A stretch of DNA of 64,000 bases from Lachnospiraceae bacterium (GCA_017479935.1 JAFVBO010000090.1:1-64000), one strand, 5' to 3'. Positions 7,954 to 17,318 are shown, numbered from the stretch's first letter. Numbers and translations: made by a program. Notes: a model not told the origin generated them from the letters alone.

Positions 7954-10509
7954 ATGAAAGATCGGGCAGTAGAGCAGGAATGGAAGGAAATACAGGCAGG
8001 AAAGCGCTTTCTTCTCTTTGACGGCGGCATGGGCACTATGCTGCAAAGCCGCGGCCTGAAGGTGGGGGAAGTGCCGGAAAAGCTGAATCTTACCCACCCG
8101 GAGGTGGTGCGCTCCATTCAGGAGGAGTACGTGCAGGCCGGCGCGGAGGTGATCACCACCAACAGCTTTGGCGCAAACAGAAAAAAACTGGCGGAAGGCG
8201 GCGTGACGCCGGCGGATGTGATCCCGCCCGCCGTAAAGATAGCCCGCGAAGCCGGGGCAAAGTACGTGGCGCTTGACATCGGCCCGACCGGGGCGCTTCT
8301 AAAGCCGCTTGGCACCATGGAGCCGGAGGAGGCCTACGAGCTGTTTCAGGAACAGGTGCAGATCGGCGCCGCGGCCGGGGCGGATCTGGTTCTGATTGAG
8401 ACCATGTCGGATCTTCTGGAGATGAAGATGGCGATCCTGGCGGCGAAGGAAAACAGCACGCTGCCGATTTTCGCGACCATGACCTATCAGGAGGACCACC
8501 GGACCTTTTTGGGGACGGATCCGAGGACGGCCACGATCACGCTGTGCAGCCTGGGCGTGGACGCCGTGGGCGTCAACTGCTCCATGGGCCCGAAGGAGCT
8601 CCTGTCGGTGGTGGAGGAAATCCTGTCCGTCGCAACCTGCCCGGTGATCGCGCAGGCAAACGCGGGGCTCCCCAGAATGGAGGGCGGAAACACGGTCTAC
8701 GACATCACCCCGACGGAGTACGCGTCCTACGTGGATCAGATGCTTGCGATGGGCGTCACGATCGTGGGCGGATGCTGCGGCACCACGCCGGCCTTTATCC
8801 GGGAAGTGAAGGCAAAGCTGGACGGAAGGACGCCCGCATTTACGCCCCAGGAGCCTTTGTGCGCCATGACCAGCTGGCAGCAGACGGTGGCGCTTTGCGG
8901 CAATACGGCGGTGATCGGCGAGCGGATCAACCCCACCGGCAAGAAGAAGCTGAAGGAAGCGCTGCGAAACGCCGACTACGAATATATTCTGGAGGAGGCC
9001 ATCGGGCAGCAGGAGGCCGGCGCGGACGTGCTGGACGTGAACGCCGGGCTGCCGGAGATTGACGAGCCGGCGGTGCTTAAGAAGCTGGTCCAGGAGATTC
9101 AGGGCGTGTGCCCGCTGCCGCTGCAGATCGACAGTTCCGATCCGGAGGCCGTGGAGGCGGCGGTGCGCGTCTATAGCGGCAAGCCCATCATCAACTCCGT
9201 GAACGGAAGCGAGGAGAGCATGAGTAAGATTCTCCCCATCGTGAAGAAGTACGGGGCGGCGGTGGTGTGCCTGACGCTGGATGAAAACGGAATCCCCGAG
9301 AAGGCTGAGGAGCGCTGCCAGATTGCGGGGCGCGTGATCGAGCGGGCGAAAGCGCTGGGAATCCACAAAAACAACATTCTGGTGGACTGCCTGGTTCTGA
9401 CCGCGTCCACCAACCAGGCGATGGTGATGGAGACGCTGCGCGCCATCCAGATGGTGAAGGAGCGCTACGGCGTCAGGACGGTTCTTGGGGTCAGCAACGT
9501 TTCCTTTGGGCTTCCCAAGCGGGAGCTGCTAAACGCCACCTATCTGGCGGCGGCGTTTGGCGCCGGGCTTGACATGCCCATTTTAAACCCGCTCTCGAAG
9601 GAGTATCAGCGGGTGCTGCAGACGTTCAAGGTGTTAAACAACGAGGACGAGGGCTCGATCCGCTACATGGAAGCCTGCACAGGCGGGCAACTGATGACGG
9701 TGACCGAGCTGGAAAAGCAGCAGGGGGCTTCGCAGGCCGGGAGCGGTTCGGCGCAGGCCGGTGCCGGGTCTTCACAGGCTGGGAGCGGTTTGGCGCAGGC
9801 CGGAGGTTCTTTAGGATCACAGGCCGGGAGTTCGCCCGCAGGGGATCCTGGACGGGATCAGGCCGGCGGCGCCGGGAATGCGACGGGTCAGGAGGAGGAT
9901 CTTTTCCACATCATCCGGACCGGCCGCAAGGGCAAGGCGCCGCAGGCGGTGCAGGAGCTTCTGCGCGAAAAGACGCCTTTGCAGGTGATTGACGAATACT
10001 TCATGCCGGCCCTCGATGAGGTGGGCATGCGGTTTGAAAAAGGGGAAATCTTCCTGCCCCAGCTGATGAGCTCGGCGGAGACCGTAAAGGCCGGGTTTGA
10101 CGTGATCAAGGAAGAGATGGCAAAGTCCGGAGTCGCGCAGGATAAGGGAAAAATCCTGGTGGCGACCGTGAAGGGCGATATCCACGACATCGGGAAGAAC
10201 ATCGTCAGGATGCTGCTGGAAAACTACGGATACACCGTGGTGGACTTAGGGCGCGATGTGGAACCGGAGAGGGTCGTCGAGGAAGTGAAACGCCAGGAAA
10301 TCCGCCTGGTGGGGCTCTCCGCGCTGATGACCACGACGGTGAAGAACATGAAGGTGACGATCGAGGCGTTACGGGAGGCCGGCTGCACCTGCAAGGTGAT
10401 GGTGGGCGGCGCGGTCTTGACGCCGGAGTATGCAGCCATGGTGGGTGCCGACTACTACGCGAAGGATGCGGCGGAGGCCGCAAGGATTGCGGGGGAAGTG
10501 CTCTCATGA
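7954..10509 (+). CDS. metH: Cobalamin-dependent methionine synthase (no activation domain)
   Basis: Transfers the methyl group of methyl-THF to homocysteine through cobalamin. Domains in order: homocysteine-binding barrel (1-290) with zinc Cys motifs GVNCSMG and GGCCGTTP; pterin-binding barrel (about 320-580; GERINPTGKKKLKEAL); a low-complexity linker (about 589-648); cobalamin cap (about 650-735); B12-binding Rossmann domain (about 740-851) with the axial-ligand motif DIHDIGKN. At 851 aa it lacks the activation domain, supplied by the gene at 7091-7813. The Gln-Ala-Gly-Ser linker is unusually long and repetitive. The start has AGAGGAAG upstream. Confidence 0.95.
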   Translation: MKDRAVEQEWKEIQAGKRFLLFDGGMGTMLQSRGLKVGEVPEKLNLTHPEVVRSIQEEYVQAGAEVITTNSFGANRKKLAEGGVTPADVIPPAVKIAREAGAKYVALDIGPTGALLKPLGTMEPEEAYELFQEQVQIGAAAGADLVLIETMSDLLEMKMAILAAKENSTLPIFATMTYQEDHRTFLGTDPRTATITLCSLGVDAVGVNCSMGPKELLSVVEEILSVATCPVIAQANAGLPRMEGGNTVYDITPTEYASYVDQMLAMGVTIVGGCCGTTPAFIREVKAKLDGRTPAFTPQEPLCAMTSWQQTVALCGNTAVIGERINPTGKKKLKEALRNADYEYILEEAIGQQEAGADVLDVNAGLPEIDEPAVLKKLVQEIQGVCPLPLQIDSSDPEAVEAAVRVYSGKPIINSVNGSEESMSKILPIVKKYGAAVVCLTLDENGIPEKAEERCQIAGRVIERAKALGIHKNNILVDCLVLTASTNQAMVMETLRAIQMVKERYGVRTVLGVSNVSFGLPKRELLNATYLAAAFGAGLDMPILNPLSKEYQRVLQTFKVLNNEDEGSIRYMEACTGGQLMTVTELEKQQGASQAGSGSAQAGAGSSQAGSGLAQAGGSLGSQAGSSPAGDPGRDQAGGAGNATGQEEDLFHIIRTGRKGKAPQAVQELLREKTPLQVIDEYFMPALDEVGMRFEKGEIFLPQLMSSAETVKAGFDVIKEEMAKSGVAQDKGKILVATVKGDIHDIGKNIVRMLLENYGYTVVDLGRDVEPERVVEEVKRQEIRLVGLSALMTTTVKNMKVTIEALREAGCTCKVMVGGAVLTPEYAAMVGADYYAKDAAEAARIAGEVLS
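9718..9897 (+). repeat. Repeated AQAG/SQAG-rich linker coding sequence in metH
   Basis: In-frame degenerate repeats of CAGGCCGGGAGC-like DNA encode about 60 residues rich in Gln, Ala, Gly and Ser between the pterin and cobalamin modules. The flanking domains are intact. Confidence 0.75.
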
Positions 10510-10589
10510 CTTCAAAAGCGCTTGTAGAAAACGGATGGGCGGCGCGCCACGCGCTGCTATAAATGAGCACAGGAAAACAAGGATACCAT

Positions 10590-12602
10590 ATGACAAGTGA
10601 AACGTTGCTTACAAAGGGACTGGACCGGGAAGAGTGCCGTCTGATTGCTTCTTTTTACGAGGAGGCCTTTATCCGCCAGACTCTTTCGCACAACTGCCGC
10701 AATCCGAAGGTGAGTGCGACGGATCCGGAGCTTAGCATTGAAAGCTTCCATCGTTACATTTACGGAAAATACAAAAAGAGAAACACGGACGTCCCGGAGG
10801 TAAACGCCCACATCTGGGCAGCTTCCATCGCCTATGCCCTGCGCGAGCTGGGGCGCGAGGACCTGTTTGCGAGCTTTCAAAAGCCGCTCACCCGGATGGC
10901 GGAGCTGGACCTGGCGTACTTTCGCCGGGAAAGGGACGAAAAGCAGGCGCCCCTGGCAGCGCTTTTATCCCTGCCGCGGACGGGAAGTTATATTCTGCGC
11001 AACTCCCTGGGATATCTATATGAAGCCCTGTATATTCCGGGGGCGATCCGCGACAACATCGCGGAGATGATTCCGGCCGCGCCGGAAGATGAGTACCCGC
11101 AGGCGCGGGCGATGAAGCGGCGTTTTATCCTGCACATCGGCCCCACCAACAGCGGCAAAACCTACGATGCCTTAGAGCGCTTAAAGACGGCTAAACACGG
11201 CGTCTATTTAGGGCCCCTTCGCCTTCTGGCGCTGGAGGTGAGCGACCGGTTAAACGCAGCGGGCGTGCCCTGTTCCATGGTGACGGGCGAGGAAGCCGTG
11301 TACATCCCCGGCGCCGTCTGCACCGCAAGCACCATCGAGATGGTGTCCACGAGCGAGGTGTTTGACATCGCCGTGATCGACGAGGCCCAGATGGTGGCGG
11401 ACGATTTCCGCGGCAAGAGCTGGACCCGGGCCATCTTAGGGCTGTGCGCGGATGAGATCCACGTCTGCATGGCACCGGAGGCGGAAGCCATCGTCAAGCG
11501 TATGATCCGCCGCTGCGGCGACGAGTTTGAGATCATCCGCCGCGACCGCACGACCCCGCTCTTGTACGACGGCTCGGAGTTTGCCATCAAAAAGGAGCTG
11601 GAGCCGGGCGACGCGTTAGTCACCTTCTCCAAGAAGTCCGTGCTGGCGCTGGCTTCGTACCTGCAGAGCCTGGACATCAAGTGCAGCATCATCTACGGCA
11701 GCCTTCCGCCGGAAACGCGCAAGGAGCAGGTACGTCTGTTCCTAGAAGGGCAGACCGAGGTGATCGTCTCCACCGACGCCATCGGCATGGGGCTTAACCT
11801 TCCGATTCACCGGATTATCTTCGTGGAGACGCAGAAGTTTGACGGGAAGGAGCGGCGGCAGCTGACCCCGGGCGAGGTGAAGCAGATCGCGGGCCGGGCC
11901 GGGCGCTTCGGCCTGTACGAGGAAGGCCATGTGGCCTGCTTGTCGCGGGACGGCGACTATATCGAGGAGTGTTTAAAGCGGAAGGAGCCGGACATCAAGA
12001 AGGCCCGCCTGGGCTTCCCGGAATCGCTGGTTTCCCTCGACGCGCCGTTAGAGGACACCATCAAGGCCTGGGCCACGATGCCGGTGCCGGATTTATACCG
12101 GAAGATGAACACCGACGAAATGATGTGGATGCTAAACCGCCTGCGCGAGCTGAAGGACTACATCCCCACCTACGAGGACAAGGAGGCGCTGTACAGCATG
12201 ATCCAGTGCCCGATCGACCTGGGCGACCGCGAGGTGGTGTTCCAGTGGGAGGAATATTGCTGCACCTACACCGACGACGATGAGCTTCCGTTCCCCGAGG
12301 GCAAGTACCTGACCCGCCTGGAGGAGTTTGAGACCTACTTTAAGCTCCTGGATCTGTATTACAATTTCTCCAAGCGTTTTCATAAGACGATGGATCTTGA
12401 CCGCCTGATGGAAGAGAAGATGTCCACGGCCTTTAAGATCAACGAAATCCTGTTGCAGGACAAGACGAAATTTGGCAAGAAGTGTGCCCGCTGCGGGCGG
12501 CCTCTTGCCTGGAACTATCCTTACAACATCTGCGAGCGGTGCTATGAGCGGGATGCCCTGAAAGGGATCCACGTGAGAGGGCACGGCGGGAGGCGCAAAT
12601 GA
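10590..12602 (+). CDS. SUV3-like DExH RNA helicase
   Basis: ATP-dependent RNA helicase of the SUV3 type, best known from the mitochondrial RNA degradosome. From this start it is 670 aa. Walker A is HIGPTNSGKTYDA (near residues 183-195), motif II is VIDEAQ, motif III-like DEIHVCMAPEAE, motif V STDAIGMGLNLPI and motif VI QIAGRAGRFG. A C-terminal CARCGRPL...CERCYE zinc ribbon ends the protein. An ATG at 10563 is in frame, but AAGGA 6-7 nt before 10590 makes the latter the better start. The last 4 nt overlap the following rRNA methyltransferase, which suggests a shared RNA role. Confidence 0.85.
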   Translation: MTSETLLTKGLDREECRLIASFYEEAFIRQTLSHNCRNPKVSATDPELSIESFHRYIYGKYKKRNTDVPEVNAHIWAASIAYALRELGREDLFASFQKPLTRMAELDLAYFRRERDEKQAPLAALLSLPRTGSYILRNSLGYLYEALYIPGAIRDNIAEMIPAAPEDEYPQARAMKRRFILHIGPTNSGKTYDALERLKTAKHGVYLGPLRLLALEVSDRLNAAGVPCSMVTGEEAVYIPGAVCTASTIEMVSTSEVFDIAVIDEAQMVADDFRGKSWTRAILGLCADEIHVCMAPEAEAIVKRMIRRCGDEFEIIRRDRTTPLLYDGSEFAIKKELEPGDALVTFSKKSVLALASYLQSLDIKCSIIYGSLPPETRKEQVRLFLEGQTEVIVSTDAIGMGLNLPIHRIIFVETQKFDGKERRQLTPGEVKQIAGRAGRFGLYEEGHVACLSRDGDYIEECLKRKEPDIKKARLGFPESLVSLDAPLEDTIKAWATMPVPDLYRKMNTDEMMWMLNRLRELKDYIPTYEDKEALYSMIQCPIDLGDREVVFQWEEYCCTYTDDDELPFPEGKYLTRLEEFETYFKLLDLYYNFSKRFHKTMDLDRLMEEKMSTAFKINEILLQDKTKFGKKCARCGRPLAWNYPYNICERCYERDALKGIHVRGHGGRRK

Positions 12603-14248
12603 ACTTGCCGGAAGGTTTCAGCGAACGCATGAGGGCCCTGTTGGGGGAGGAATACGATGCCTTTGAACAGGCCCTTCTGTCGGAGAAAAGCTCGGCCTTA
12701 CGCGTCAACCGGTTAAAGCGAAGAGCGGGGTCGGAAGCCTTTTTAAGGGAACGCTTTTCCCTCTCCGAGGTGCCCTGGTGCGCGGACGGCTTTTTGTACC
12801 GCGAGGAGGAGCGCCCCGGAAAGTGCGCCCTGCACGAGGCCGGCGCCTATTACATTCAGGAGCCCAGCGCGATGAGCGCGGCGGAGCTGCTGTTTGCCGG
12901 GCAGGCGTGCTTGGGAGCGGGGGGGAAGGCGCTTCGCGTGCTCGACTTGTGTGCGGCTCCGGGCGGGAAATCCACCCAGATTGCCTCGCATATGAAGGGA
13001 AAGGGCCTTTTGTGGTCCAATGAGATCATTCCCTCCCGGGCGAAAATTTTGTCCCAGAATGTCGAGCGGATGGGGATTCCGAACGCGATTGTTTCATGCG
13101 AAGCGCCGGAAGCCCTTGCCGCGCGCCTTCCCGGTTTTTTTGACCGGGTACTGGTGGACGCCCCCTGCTCCGGGGAAGGAATGTTCCGGAAAAGCGAGGA
13201 AGCCTTAACCGGCTGGAGCCTGGAGAACATTCAGCTTTGCGCTGCGCGCCAAAAGGACATCCTGCGCGCGGCGGACCAGCTGCTGGCCCCCGGTGGGCTT
13301 TTGGTCTATTCCACCTGCACCTTCGCCCCGGAAGAAGATGAACAGACGGCCAAATGGCTCATGGATACCCTGGGCTATGAGCTGCTGGATCTTCGAAACG
13401 TTCCGGTGCCGGGAAGAGAAGGCAGCTTTGGCGACTTCTTCGCGGAAGGCTTTCCAAAGGCGGTGCGTATTGCGGAGCGAGGGCTTTCTGAAACAGAAGA
13501 CAGATTTCTTTCGGAAGGCGTATCTTCCGAAAATCCCGAGCTTCGCAAGTGTTTTCGCCTGTTCCCGCACCGGCTGACCGGCGAAGGGCATTTTGCCGCC
13601 GTGTTTTTAAAGCCGGGAGATCCCGCGGAAAGCCGGGATTTAGCTTACACTTATGCGGAAGGCAGAAGTTTCTCTTACGCTTATGCGGAAAGCGGGGAAA
13701 CAGTCGGCGGAAAGCCCCGGAAGGGCACCGCAGACGCCCGGAAAAAGGAAGGCAAAAAGGCAGCCGGCAACAGGAAAAATCCTGAGGCGGAGGAATTGGT
13801 TCGGTTTCTGAAGAGCGAGATTTTGGCGGAAACACCAATCAATTTTTTGAACACCGAAATTCTGGCGGAAAACCCAATCTTAGAGCAAGAAGTGCGCCTT
13901 CTGCCCTTCGGAAGCACCTGGTATAGTTGCCCCGCTGGTGCGCCAGACCTATCCGGCCTGCGCATCCTGCGCCCGGGCCTGGAGCTGGCCGAAAAGAAAG
14001 GAACCCGCTTTGAACCCGCGCACGCCCTCGCGCTTGCCTTAGGGCAGCAGGACGTCTGCCACTCTGTCAACATTTCCGAGGCAGACCCCCGCGCAGCCGC
14101 TTTCTTCCGCGGCGAAGGCTTCCCCTTTGAAGGAGAAAAAGGCTGGTACCTCATCTGCGTGGAAGGCTACTCGGCCGGCTGGGGCAAGTGCGATGGCAGG
14201 CAGATGAAGAACCATCTTCCCAAGGGGCTGAGGCGAGAGGTAGGATAA
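12599..14248 (+). CDS. RsmF-like rRNA (cytosine-C5)-methyltransferase
   Basis: NOL1/NOP2/Sun-family SAM-dependent m5C methyltransferase of 549 aa. Visible motifs: LDLCAAPGGKSTQIA (SAM loop), VDAPCSGEGMFRK (motif IV Cys) and YSTCTFAPEEDE (motif VI catalytic Cys). The C-terminal third has the RsmF-type RNA-binding region ending GRQMKNHLPKGLRREVG. A Lys/Glu/Ala-rich insert (about residues 340-430) that includes two ILAE-N-P-I-like repeats separates the catalytic part from the C-terminal part. Start codon overlaps the helicase stop (ATGA), so the two genes are translationally coupled. Confidence 0.9.
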   Translation: MNLPEGFSERMRALLGEEYDAFEQALLSEKSSALRVNRLKRRAGSEAFLRERFSLSEVPWCADGFLYREEERPGKCALHEAGAYYIQEPSAMSAAELLFAGQACLGAGGKALRVLDLCAAPGGKSTQIASHMKGKGLLWSNEIIPSRAKILSQNVERMGIPNAIVSCEAPEALAARLPGFFDRVLVDAPCSGEGMFRKSEEALTGWSLENIQLCAARQKDILRAADQLLAPGGLLVYSTCTFAPEEDEQTAKWLMDTLGYELLDLRNVPVPGREGSFGDFFAEGFPKAVRIAERGLSETEDRFLSEGVSSENPELRKCFRLFPHRLTGEGHFAAVFLKPGDPAESRDLAYTYAEGRSFSYAYAESGETVGGKPRKGTADARKKEGKKAAGNRKNPEAEELVRFLKSEILAETPINFLNTEILAENPILEQEVRLLPFGSTWYSCPAGAPDLSGLRILRPGLELAEKKGTRFEPAHALALALGQQDVCHSVNISEADPRAAAFFRGEGFPFEGEKGWYLICVEGYSAGWGKCDGRQMKNHLPKGLRREVG

Positions 14249-14304
14249 TTTTCTCATTATTCCTGCCTGACAGCCTGTAAGCAGCCTGGAAAAGAGAGTC
14301 CCGG

Positions 14305-14345
14305 GCGTAGGCAAAGGTTAGTTATGGTACCTTGCCTGCGCTTTT
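14305..14345 (+). terminator. Terminator between convergent genes
   Basis: GCGTAGGCAAAGG (14305-14317) pairs with CCTTGCCTGCGC (14330-14341), followed by TTTT. It lies between the rRNA methyltransferase and the minus-strand protease and may serve the plus-strand unit. Confidence 0.65.
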
Positions 14346-14376
14346 CCCACATGGAACAGTCCTTTTTGCAAGTCCC

Positions 14377-15351
14377 TCACCACCCCCTATGCCGCCAGCC
14401 TTCAAACAGAATCGTATTATTCACCAGGGCCGAGGAGCCATTCTCCCCGAAGGCGAAGGAGCTGTCTCCTTCCATCACGTATTCATCGGTGCCGCCGACC
14501 AGGCTTTCCAGGAGGCATTTTTTGACGAGGTAAGATCCGCTTCCGTATTCTTCCTGCCCAAAGGCCACATCCAGCAGGAGTTCCTGGCGGATGTCCTCGT
14601 AGATTTCGGTGATGAGGCCATAGATTTCCGGGGGCGGGCAGACGATGGGGAGCCCTAAGTCTTCCGCTTCGCGCCGGGCGATGGTGTAGTCGTGGCTGCC
14701 CGCTTCCCCGCAGAGGAAGGAGACGGTCCGGTTTCGAACGCCCGGATCGGGGATTTTCCCGGAAAGAAGGGAGTCAGCCATCCGCGGAATCTGCCGGTTG
14801 GAATGGTATACCTGCCCTAAAACCAAGGGATGCACGTACTCGGAAAGGCCGGCGTACAAATCCTTCAGGGCGGTTTCATTTTGAATATGAAGCTCTTCGC
14901 GGGCGAAGTCTAAAAATCCGTGCACCTGCTCTACGCTGACGGGGAACGTGCTGCTCCCGTCCGGGAGCCTCGGATTCAAGGCGGTGTTGACGCTCGGATC
15001 GATGGGGCCTAAGACGGCCTGACGGGTCATCCAGATCTCGTCTGCCCCGAGGCAAATGATGGTGCCGGCGCTCTGAGACTTATACGGGACGATCACCCGG
15101 AGCTTTTTTGTGTACATCCTAAGCAGGTGGATGATGGTCCAGGCGGCGGAGGTACTGCCGCCCCGTGTATAAAGAAACAGGGAGAGATCCGGGATATCCC
15201 CCATTTTCTCCAGATGCCCGGCCAGGAGAGGAATCACATCCTCCGTGATCTGGGCTTCGGCATTTTTTCGGTCACCGGTGATATATACCAAGAGCCGGCT
15301 CCTGGTCTGTGCTTCCCACTTCTGATACCATTCTTCCCGGTTTTCTCTCAT
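14377..15351 (-). CDS. ClpP-class serine protease (serine dehydrogenase proteinase-like, SDH family)
   Basis: 324-aa member of the ClpP/crotonase-fold family resembling SDH proteinases. The segment DLSLFLYTRGGSTSAAW has the oxyanion-type GG turn, and YKSQSAGTIICLGADEIWM carries the probable nucleophile Ser in the SAGT context, followed by LGPIDPS, typical of this family. No signal peptide or membrane helix is evident, so it is probably cytoplasmic. Start supported by AAGGAGA upstream on the minus strand and a TATAAT box shortly before it. Substrate unknown. Confidence 0.8.
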   Translation of the reverse strand: MRENREEWYQKWEAQTRSRLLVYITGDRKNAEAQITEDVIPLLAGHLEKMGDIPDLSLFLYTRGGSTSAAWTIIHLLRMYTKKLRVIVPYKSQSAGTIICLGADEIWMTRQAVLGPIDPSVNTALNPRLPDGSSTFPVSVEQVHGFLDFAREELHIQNETALKDLYAGLSEYVHPLVLGQVYHSNRQIPRMADSLLSGKIPDPGVRNRTVSFLCGEAGSHDYTIARREAEDLGLPIVCPPPEIYGLITEIYEDIRQELLLDVAFGQEEYGSGSYLVKKCLLESLVGGTDEYVMEGDSSFAFGENGSSALVNNTILFEGWRHRGW

Positions 15352-15378
15352 AACAATTCATCTCCTTTTAGTGCGACT

Positions 15379-15384
15379 ATTATA
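15379..15384 (-). promoter_or_regulatory. Possible -10 box of the ClpP-class protease gene
   Basis: A TATAAT on the minus strand lies about 30 nt before the start codon. The -35 region is poor, so this is tentative. Confidence 0.35.
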
Positions 15385-15612
15385 GTAGAATGATTTTATG
15401 CTATTGTACTATTAAATGAAATAAAAACCAAAAGAAATCTGAAAATGATGTCACCTTGCAGTCACAGTGCAGTCACATACAACGGTTGTTCAGGTGTATA
15501 TAGACAGAAGGGAGGGTTTCATTCTATGATAAAAGGTGAGCTGCTTTCGTAAGTTCCATGGAAAGGGAAGAGCGCTTGTGCATGCGGGAAGCGCAGCTCC
15601 GTATGGCTATGA

Positions 15613-15654
15613 AACCGTGAACAGCGGTCCTCATGACGGTGGAACCGTGAACAG
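15613..15654 (+). repeat. Two copies of an AACCGTGAACAG motif
   Basis: AACCGTGAACAG occurs at 15613-15624 and 15643-15654. The same 12-mer occurs at 125-136, and a variant (GACCGTGAATAG) at 49564-49575, always between genes. It appears to be a scattered intergenic repeat. Confidence 0.5.
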
Positions 15655-15687
15655 CAGCCCTAAATCAATGAAATGAGGCAGCACCGT

Positions 15688-15858
15688 ATGGCATCGAAAA
15701 AACTTGTTTTCTCGCTCCGCGTGGAGAAGGAGGTTCTGGAAAAGATCGGAGAGTATGCGGCTTTGGAGCAGCGCTCTATGAACAGCTATATCCTCCTGAT
15801 TTTGTTGGATCATATTCGGAAACGGGAGCGCATGGAGAAGAAGGAGCAAAGGAACTAG
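15688..15858 (+). CDS. Small ribbon-helix-helix (Arc/CopG-like) DNA-binding protein
   Basis: About 56 aa: a beta strand (KKLVFSLRVEKEV) followed by two helices with the turn EQRSMNSYILLILLDHIRK, the usual layout of Arc-type repressors and of antitoxin N-termini. An ATG at 15673 adds five residues but lacks a good ribosome site; GAGG precedes 15688. No toxin-like ORF is next to it. Target unknown. Confidence 0.6.
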   Translation: MASKKLVFSLRVEKEVLEKIGEYAALEQRSMNSYILLILLDHIRKRERMEKKEQRN

Positions 15859-15910
15859 TGCGTCAGAGGTTTTAAAAAAGACCATTCGTGATGCGTGTCA
15901 TTGGTCGCCT

Positions 15911-15937
15911 CAGAACAGGATTCAGAATCCTGTTCTG
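15911..15937. repeat. Perfect 13-bp inverted repeat
   Basis: Two 13-bp arms around a single A. It could be an operator for the ribbon-helix-helix protein encoded 53 nt upstream, or a transcript hairpin. It has no T-tract, so it is not a standard terminator. Confidence 0.6.
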
Positions 15938-16050
15938 GACTTCGCACAGCTGTATGCCTCATTTTGCTGCCACTCGGATCCAAGCGCCCCCGTTGGAGAG
16001 TAAACGCTCCACTCATGCCTTGCATCCTCACTCCGCTTTCACAAAAAGCC

Positions 16051-16078
16051 TTGCATCCCGAAAGTCTTGTGCTATACT
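16051..16078 (+). promoter_or_regulatory. Promoter of asnA
   Basis: TTGCAT (16051-16056), a 16-nt spacer and TATACT (16073-16078), with a leader of about 105 nt before asnA. Confidence 0.6.
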
Positions 16079-16187
16079 GTATTTCATGAAAATGCGCCTG
16101 CGCAAGAGGGCTTTTTTATTTTATGTCATCGCCAGGGAAACCGGCGATCTTGCATGGGTGTTGTAAATGTGAAGGGAGGAATCTTAT

Positions 16188-17198
16188 ATGTCAAAAACTT
16201 TCGTACCTCAGGGATATCATTCCGCCTTAGGTCTGTATGACACCCAGAAAGCCATTGGGCAGGTGAAGCAGATTTTTCAGGTGAAGCTTTGCGCGGCCCT
16301 GCATTTAAAGCGCGTGACGGCGCCGCTGTTTGTTGATCCGGCCACCGGCTTAAACGACGACTTAAACGGTGTGGAGCGCCCGGTTTCCTTCGACGTACCG
16401 TCGGTGGGAAAAACCGCGCAGGTAGTGCATTCCCTTGCCAAGTGGAAGAGAATGGCTTTAAAACAGTATGATTTCCGCGTTGGAAACGGCCTGGTCACAG
16501 ATATGAACGCCATCCGCCGCGATGAGGAGCTGGACAACCTTCATTCCATCTACGTGGACCAGTGGGACTGGGAAAAGGTGATCGACCGCGACACGCGGAA
16601 CGTGGAATATTTAAAGGATACCGTCAATCGCATCGTCGGTGCCATCTGCGGCACGCTGGACGAGTTAAAGTGGCAGTTCCCCGAGCTTGAGGGCGTGGAG
16701 TTAAAGCGGGAGGTTACCTTCCTGACCACGCAGGAGTTGGAGGATCGCTATCCGAACCTGACGCCGAAGCAGCGCGAGAATGAGATCTGCCGGGAGTACA
16801 AGACCGTGTTCCTGATGCAGATCGGCGATCTGTTAAAATCCGGCGAGCCGCATGACGGCCGCGCGCCGGACTATGATGACTGGCAGTTAAACGGCGATCT
16901 TCTGTTCTGGCACGACACGCTTTCCCAGGCGCTCGAAATCAGCTCCATGGGTATCCGCGTGGATGAGAAATCGCTGGCGGAGCAGCTGGTGAAAGCCGGC
17001 TGCGAGGAACGAGGGGACCTTCTGTTCCACCGGATGCTGCTGGCCGGCGAGCTGCCGCTTACCATCGGCGGCGGTATCGGCCAGTCCCGGCTTTGCATGC
17101 TCCTTCTTGCGAAGGCGCATGTGGGAGAGGTGCAGGTGTCCTTGTGGGATGCAGAGACCGTAGAAACCTGCCGCGAGGGAGGCATCGTCCTTCTGTAG
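16188..17198 (+). CDS. asnA: Aspartate--ammonia ligase (asparagine synthetase A)
   Basis: Makes asparagine from aspartate, ammonia and ATP through an aminoacyl-adenylate, in a class II tRNA-synthetase-like fold. The 336-aa length is normal. Family segments seen: KRVTAPLFVDPATGLNDDLNG, VGKTAQVVHSLAKWKR, NAIRRDEELDNLHSIYVDQWDWE and the C-terminal ATP site GGGIGQSRLCMLLL. AGGGAGG precedes the ATG. It has its own promoter and a terminator after it, so it is probably monocistronic. Confidence 0.96.
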   Translation: MSKTFVPQGYHSALGLYDTQKAIGQVKQIFQVKLCAALHLKRVTAPLFVDPATGLNDDLNGVERPVSFDVPSVGKTAQVVHSLAKWKRMALKQYDFRVGNGLVTDMNAIRRDEELDNLHSIYVDQWDWEKVIDRDTRNVEYLKDTVNRIVGAICGTLDELKWQFPELEGVELKREVTFLTTQELEDRYPNLTPKQRENEICREYKTVFLMQIGDLLKSGEPHDGRAPDYDDWQLNGDLLFWHDTLSQALEISSMGIRVDEKSLAEQLVKAGCEERGDLLFHRMLLAGELPLTIGGGIGQSRLCMLLLAKAHVGEVQVSLWDAETVETCREGGIVLL

Positions 17199-17318
17199 GA
17201 AGGCGATGGTAGTCGCGAGCGGTTTTTGTAAAAACACGCGTTTAAAGATCACGAACGGAAGAGGAATAACTCTCTTTTTGGACGTGGACATGAAATCATA
17301 TAGGTTACAGTAAATGAT

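Larger units (their letters stand above)
15859..16187. other. Gene-free stretch with a perfect palindrome and the asnA promoter
   Basis: Holds a perfect inverted repeat (CAGAACAGGATTC, one-base centre, GAATCCTGTTCTG; 15911-15937), a 30-nt copy (15982-16011) of the sequence that forms the terminator at 58030-58060, and the asnA promoter. The open frames across it have no ribosome site or recognisable content. Confidence 0.5.

Noticed and set aside
8299..9366. 355-aa minus-strand frame opposite metH
   Set aside because: Runs antisense to intact catalytic domains and lacks a start context; the His/Leu/Arg-rich content is typical of an antisense shadow.
15888..16166. 92-aa frame before asnA
   Set aside because: It crosses a perfect palindrome and the asnA promoter and has no ribosome site.
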